Assembly: GCA_003599575.1 (NCBI GenBank)
Contig: QZKV01000163.1
Coordinates: 1 to 64,000, forward strand
Direction: 5' to 3'
Length of the DNA stretch: 64,000 bases
DNA from: Desulfobacteraceae bacterium
GTDB taxonomy: Bacteria; Desulfobacterota; Desulfobacteria; Desulfobacterales; Desulfosarcinaceae
Within the stretch, counting starts at the first letter, position 1, and every line of letters starts with the position of its first letter. The notes under the pieces were generated by a model. The model made no database searches, was not told the DNA's origin, and saw only the letters and a program-made list of their open reading frames with translations. Positions 60,248 through 64,000 of this stretch are shown piece by piece. Position numbers and translations under genes: made by a program.

Positions 60248-61172
60248 GAAAGGAACGAGATGGTTTTATTCCGGACAGTATTTGGGCCAGAAGTATCATA
60301 GCAAGGCCATTTACCTGACCAAGGGCGAATGTGCCAAAGCTGAACGGGAGCGCCTGAAGGAACTGGACGCGCAGGCGCGGAACCCGGTCAATGATATTAA
60401 ACTCAAAGTTTTAATGGAAGACCGGCTTGACGAGATCAAGGCCAAAAAATCCAAGGACTATTACCGGGAGAACCACCGTTATTTCAAAAGAGTCCTGGCT
60501 GAGTTTGGTGACATCTATGTCAGCGAGCTTAGCAAGTCGATGGCCAATGCCTTACTGATCAAAGAAGCCAACCGGCTCAAACGCACCAAAAAATCCAATT
60601 TCAAGGTTAATTCTATGCTCCGGGCGTTGAAAGCCCTGTTCAATTACGGAAACAAAATCTATGACCTGGACCTTAGAAATCCTTTCAATCTGGATTTTTA
60701 CCCGATCGACATCAATCTGAAATACATACCGCCGGCCGAACACATCGAAGCTGTGAAAGCTGAATGCACCGACAAGCAGCGCTTGTTGATTGAATTCGTG
60801 GACGAGACGGGATGTCGGATCATGGAGGCGGTCCGGTTTAAGTACAGCGACATTGACGGCGACCTGATCACATTATGGACCCGCAAGAGCCGGAACTCCA
60901 ACCTGACTCCGCGCCGTATCCCGAAGCCGGACTGCATTACCGAGATCGGAAAAGGTAAGGTGTTTCCGTATGGGGTGCTGCCGAGATTCCTGGAACGCAA
61001 GATCGTCAAATTGAATTTGCCGGTTTTCTCCTGGCACAACCTCAGGCACCGCCGCGCTTCTCTATGGGCCAATGCCGGCATGAGCCTCTTCGAAATATCC
61101 CACCGCTTAGGCCATACCAACCTTAAGACCACGCAAGGCTATCTTCAGTTGCTTGGCTACTCCAAATCTTAG
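60222..61172 (+). CDS. tyrosine integrase
   Basis: A 316-residue site-specific recombinase. An N-terminal arm-binding-like region (KGTRWFYSGQYLGQKYHSK) and SAM-like core domain precede the catalytic domain with Arg199 (GCRIMEAVR), HNLRHRR (H272, R275), GH298 and nucleophile Tyr307 in TTQGYLQL. GGAGG precedes the ATG. It points toward the tRNA-Phe attR 77 bp downstream and is the enzyme expected to have inserted this element. Confidence 0.92.
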   Translation: MGQYKRKIKKGTRWFYSGQYLGQKYHSKAIYLTKGECAKAERERLKELDAQARNPVNDIKLKVLMEDRLDEIKAKKSKDYYRENHRYFKRVLAEFGDIYVSELSKSMANALLIKEANRLKRTKKSNFKVNSMLRALKALFNYGNKIYDLDLRNPFNLDFYPIDINLKYIPPAEHIEAVKAECTDKQRLLIEFVDETGCRIMEAVRFKYSDIDGDLITLWTRKSRNSNLTPRRIPKPDCITEIGKGKVFPYGVLPRFLERKIVKLNLPVFSWHNLRHRRASLWANAGMSLFEISHRLGHTNLKTTQGYLQLLGYSKS

Positions 61173-61180
61173 ATTTTTTT

Positions 61181-61203
61181 CTTTAGCTATTCTTTAGCCG
61201 GAA
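61181..61203. repeat. putative integrase arm-type site (right)
   Basis: Copy of the CTTTAGC-NNNN-CTTTAGCCGGAA arrangement at 19507-19529, directly after the integrase stop and 47 bp from the core site. Confidence 0.55.
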
Positions 61204-61210
61204 AAAAATA

Positions 61211-61244
61211 AAACGGGCACTTAACATAAGCTAAGTACCCGTTT
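61211..61244. terminator. bidirectional terminator supplied by the element
   Basis: AAACGGG-CACTTA paired with TAAGTA-CCCGTTT (one mismatch) around an 8-base loop, T-rich on both strands. It ends the integrase message and, on the minus strand, lies 6 bases beyond the tRNA-Phe 3' end, replacing the tRNA's original terminator. Confidence 0.82.
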
Positions 61245-61249
61245 TTATT

Positions 61250-61295
61250 ATGGTGCCGAGGGACAGAATCGAACTGCCGACACGGGGATTTTCAG
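61250..61295. repeat. attR, 46-bp core within tRNA-Phe
   Basis: Identical to the left copy at 19343-19388. It continues into the remainder of the intact tRNA. Confidence 0.95.
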
Positions 61296-61326
61296 TCCCC
61301 TGCTCTACCGACTGAGCTACCTCGGC
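61251..61326 (-). tRNA. tRNA-Phe (GAA)
   Basis: A 76-base cloverleaf. Acceptor GCCGAGG/CCTCGGC with A-CCA encoded, D-arm GCTC, anticodon loop ACTGAAAATC with GAA, and T-arm with TTCGATT. The 3' 45 bases coincide with the phage core site, so integration leaves the gene intact. Confidence 0.97.
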
Positions 61327-61373
61327 ACGAAGCGATAGCTGGTGAGATGAAAGCGTCTGATTAATAAACCAGC

Positions 61374-62132
61374 CTATCGATTGTCAAGAACATTTTGTCC
61401 GATGTCGCCGAAAACGTATTGCACGAGCGTACAGGCAACCACGGCGGCGGTTTCGGCGCGCAAAATGCGCGGCCCCATCCGCACGGTCAGAAAACCGGCC
61501 CGGGCGGCGGCATATTGCTCCTCCGCTTCAAATCCGCCTTCCGGCCCGATCATGACACACACGCTGCCCGGTCTGGACTGCGCGAGCGAATCGCTCAACG
61601 CGTTGCCGTTCCCACTCTCCCAAAAAAAGAACTTCAGGTCGCACGTTCGCGACAACGCCAGTGCTTCCTCGAACGAAACCACCCCATCAACGGACAGGGG
61701 ACGGTTACGCCGGCATTGTTTGACCGCTTCCTGGCTAATTCTTTGCCAGCGCTGCCGGCGTGCAAGGCTGCGTTTCGCGTCGGGGTTGGGCACCGAACGG
61801 CGGGCCATGAAAGGCACCAGGCGCGTGACCCCCAGTTCGGTGAGCGGCGGGATCAGCTGGTCCATCTTCTTGTCTTTTAAATACCCCTGGGCCAATACGA
61901 TTTGAAGGGGCGATTCGGCGGCGGCGGCGAGCTGTCGAAGCAAGGCGATACGAACCTGGCGGCGCCCGACCGAGATAATGCGGGCCTCGTATTGGAGGCC
62001 GGTTCCGTCAAATACGGTGATGATCTCCCCCGGCCCGAGCCGCAGCACCGTGTGAATATGCCGGGCATCTTTTTCGCCGAGCACAGGTTCGGCCTCTCCG
62101 GTTTGTTCAGGCGGTAGAAAAAACAGGCGCAT
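61374..62132 (-). CDS. rsmE: 16S rRNA (uracil-1498-N3)-methyltransferase
   Basis: A 252-residue SPOUT methylase. N-terminal PUA-like part (HIHTVLRLGPGEIITVFDG) and C-terminal knot with IGPEGGFEAEE and LGPRILRAETA, the RsmE signature. Host gene immediately beside the tRNA-Phe. Confidence 0.93.
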   Translation of the reverse strand: MRLFFLPPEQTGEAEPVLGEKDARHIHTVLRLGPGEIITVFDGTGLQYEARIISVGRRQVRIALLRQLAAAAESPLQIVLAQGYLKDKKMDQLIPPLTELGVTRLVPFMARRSVPNPDAKRSLARRQRWQRISQEAVKQCRRNRPLSVDGVVSFEEALALSRTCDLKFFFWESGNGNALSDSLAQSRPGSVCVMIGPEGGFEAEEQYAAARAGFLTVRMGPRILRAETAAVVACTLVQYVFGDIGQNVLDNR

Positions 62133-62500
62133 CTTTTATTCCCGGAAATCACAGCCACGCACAACCGGGCGGTCGAAGGAGATGCAGATTGCGGCACGGC
62201 AAGGTTCCAGAAGCAAGCTGGCACGCTTGAATTCTTAATTGATTGAATATCTTAAGAAGCAAACTCCTTGACACGCGATTTATGCTTATGATAGCTTTCA
62301 ATGATTATTTTTTCCAACAACCGAAAGTTAACCTTTACTTATGACCGTCGCTGTAGCTGCATACACATTCACGATGCGACGCTCGCACGGCCGGCGCTCA
62401 GGCCTGCCATGCAAAAACCGCGACGGGCGCATGCCGATTTTCAAGGCCGACCGGACATCCGTCGCGTGCGCTTTAGTTCTATAACAAAGCCGGGGGATTT
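62133..62500. other. intergenic region between divergent rsmE and acidic-protein gene
   Basis: About 370 bp. It should hold promoters for both genes. TTGACA occurs at 62268, with TATGAT only 13 bases further, so I cannot call a standard promoter. A short open frame here lacks a ribosome site and family features. Confidence 0.35.
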
Positions 62501-63997
62501 ATGGAAGACTCTAAAAAAGTGAAAGCGCAGCCCCAAGTTCCAACGCCGAAAGCGAACCGGGTCATTGAGCTGACCCCTGAAATGGAAACGCGCACCGCAA
62601 CCGGCGCAAAGATCATAGAGTTGACCCAAGTGCTCAATGGCCCCTCCGTCCATCCGGCAGTCTCCCCACAAACAGTCCCCGGCGGCGCGGCGGATGCCGC
62701 CGCCGCACCGGAAGTGCTCAAACCTGCGCAGCCCGCTTCAGCGGATATCGATGCGGATATTGATGCGGCTTTCGATGGCCTGCAAGCCCAGGACGCCGAC
62801 CGCAAGGCCTCCTCTCTTCTCTCCGGCGATGCGGCAATGGAGTTGCGCCCGGGTGCGGAGACTCGCGCAAGGACCGATTCGACGACCGAACCTGAGCTGG
62901 AACTTTCCATTGAAAATCTTCCGGACGATGTGCCCCTGCAGTTACTGGAAGAAGAGCCGGCCGCCGAAAAGGCAGCCGCCTCGGGGCCAAGCGCGCCCGC
63001 AGCCGACCATTCGGGCGCCAGCGCGGACGACACGCTGGACTTGACCGATATCGTCCTGCCGATTGACCTGATCAGCGCCGCGGGACCGGCCGAACCATCA
63101 CCCGATGAAAAGAAGACCCTCGCCGATGCAACGGGGGCCGCGATTCCCGCCCTAAAAGAAGAAGAGCTGATCGAATTGAACGACATCGTCGATCCCGCTG
63201 AACTGAAGGCGGTTGAAGATGAAGAAGTCATCGAGCTGACCGACATCGTTTTGCCGGATGAATGGGATGCTGCCGGATACCAGGAACAAGAAGAGGTCAT
63301 TGAATTGACCGATATCGTCGATCCTGCTGAACTGGCGGCAGCTGAAGATGAAGAAGTCATCGAGTTGACCGACATCGCCGCGCCGGATGAGCTGGAAGCG
63401 ACATCGTCGGCTTTGGCGCGGCGGGAACCAGAAGATGAACCGGTCATCGAATTGACCGATCGGGTCGATGGGGCCGCAAAGATTTCCGCTGCACCCCCGG
63501 CCGACTCCCCGCAAGACGGGGACAATGCGGTTCCCACGGCCCCGCCCATCTTTTCTGCCGATCCGGAGGAAGATCGCGGCGCCGGAGCACAGCAAACCCG
63601 GCCAGAGGATGAAATACTACCGGCTGGCGCGGACGAGCCCGCAAAACCGCACACCCTGGCATACGAAGATGAGGTCCTGCGCCTGGATGACGTGCTGAAC
63701 CGTGTCCGCCGGAGCCAAAGCAAGCTGGTGCGCGACATCAAAGAGGAGTTGACCAAGGATGCGGCCGATAGGGCCAGGGATTCCGGCCCGGCCGGCGGAG
63801 TTGAAGGCAATGAAGAAAAAACACCCGCAGCCGCAACGGTCATGCCGACCGAAAAAGATATTGAAAAGGCGATCGAAAAGATCCTGCAGACCAAGTACGC
63901 CCAAACCATCGAGTCGCTCATTGCCAAGGTGGTGGAAAAAGTGGTGACGCGTGAAATGGAAAGCATTAAAAGAAGCTTGATGGAGGGTGAAGAGTAA
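62501..63997 (+). CDS. acidic repeat protein with IELTDI motifs
   Basis: A 498-residue, Asp/Glu/Ala-rich, largely disordered protein. The motif EVIELTDIVDPAEL and variants recur about nine times between residues 20 and 320. A C-terminal helical domain (EKAIEKILQTKYAQTIESL) follows. Similar low-complexity proteins are found in Desulfobacterota, to my recollection, without known function. GGGGG lies 9 bases before the ATG. The stop is 3 bases from the window end, so the gene is complete. Confidence 0.72.
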   Translation: MEDSKKVKAQPQVPTPKANRVIELTPEMETRTATGAKIIELTQVLNGPSVHPAVSPQTVPGGAADAAAAPEVLKPAQPASADIDADIDAAFDGLQAQDADRKASSLLSGDAAMELRPGAETRARTDSTTEPELELSIENLPDDVPLQLLEEEPAAEKAAASGPSAPAADHSGASADDTLDLTDIVLPIDLISAAGPAEPSPDEKKTLADATGAAIPALKEEELIELNDIVDPAELKAVEDEEVIELTDIVLPDEWDAAGYQEQEEVIELTDIVDPAELAAAEDEEVIELTDIAAPDELEATSSALARREPEDEPVIELTDRVDGAAKISAAPPADSPQDGDNAVPTAPPIFSADPEEDRGAGAQQTRPEDEILPAGADEPAKPHTLAYEDEVLRLDDVLNRVRRSQSKLVRDIKEELTKDAADRARDSGPAGGVEGNEEKTPAAATVMPTEKDIEKAIEKILQTKYAQTIESLIAKVVEKVVTREMESIKRSLMEGEE

Positions 63998-64000
63998 GTC

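Larger units (their letters stand above)
19343..61295. mobile_element. integrated prophage-like element in tRNA-Phe
   Basis: About 42 kb bounded by identical 46-bp copies of the tRNA-Phe 3' end. A tyrosine integrase lies 77 bp from the right copy. It contains a complete siphovirus packaging, head, tail and lysis block, plus ParA/ParB-like genes, a replication-relaxation-like gene and a TraG/HerA-type ATPase. It may therefore be a phage-plasmid or a phage/ICE mosaic. Base composition is visibly richer in A+T than both flanks. No essential morphogenesis gene is obviously broken. Confidence 0.93.

Noticed and set aside
62301-62522. 73-codon frame before the acidic repeat gene
   Set aside because: It runs into the following gene in another frame, has no ribosome site and shows no protein-like pattern.

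Overview
The window looks like a chromosome fragment from a sulfate-reducer-type Desulfobacterota bacterium (inference). The basis is an NAD-linked [NiFe] hydrogenase operon with large fused diaphorase subunits, the mercury-methylation pair hgcA-hgcB, clusters of small Delta-type lipoproteins, and palindromic GTTCCCAAGC intergenic repeats. No rRNA or species-specific marker is present, so the assignment stays at that level.

Host left flank (1-19342). Almost everything reads on the minus strand. Eight genes in close succession (11066 down to 375) encode HoxE, a HoxF with a GltD-type extension, a NuoG-like HoxU, HoxY, HoxH, a hydrogenase maturation protease, a response regulator and a membrane GAF histidine kinase. 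Next come proA-proB, a repeat-rich intergenic stretch, three lipoprotein genes (OmpA/DUF4398, DUF4398, DUF3568), and mscL-hgcA-hgcB.

Integrated element (19343-61295). A roughly 42 kb element sits in the 3' end of a tRNA-Phe gene. The intact tRNA is at the right end and a 46-bp copy of its 3' end is at the left. The tRNA's original terminator is stranded on the left, and the element supplies a substitute. The tyrosine integrase is next to the right att site. From left to right the element holds: (i) a controller-regulated restriction-modification locus with a HEAT-repeat nuclease and a methylase co-directional with a ParA ATPase and two unknown genes; (ii) a plasmid/ICE-like module (replication-relaxation-like protein, RadC/JAB protein, DUF932, zinc ribbons); (iii) early phage genes (HTH, ssDNA-binding-like, NinB-like, lysozyme, ParB-like, minimal methylase, HerA/TraG-type ATPase, primase-like); (iv) a siphovirus HK97-type morphogenesis block from terS to holin, with a fused portal-MuF protein and a -1 frameshifted tail chaperone; (v) a right arm with a tRNA(CAU), structured RNA candidates, small cargo genes, an excisionase-like protein and the integrase.

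The element's own regulation is visible. A recurrent extended -10 box (TG-N-TATAAT) precedes many of its units, at least one of them leaderless (major capsid). Most morphogenesis genes lack a Shine-Dalgarno sequence, whereas the cargo genes and host genes have strong GGAGG sites. Four intergenic stretches (25.2, 32.0, 36.9 and 58.0-58.2 kb) fold on paper into closed multi-stem structures. One of these has its own promoter and terminator and no ORF I would support.

Host right flank (61296-64000). tRNA-Phe, rsmE, and an acidic low-complexity protein with repeated IELTDI motifs.
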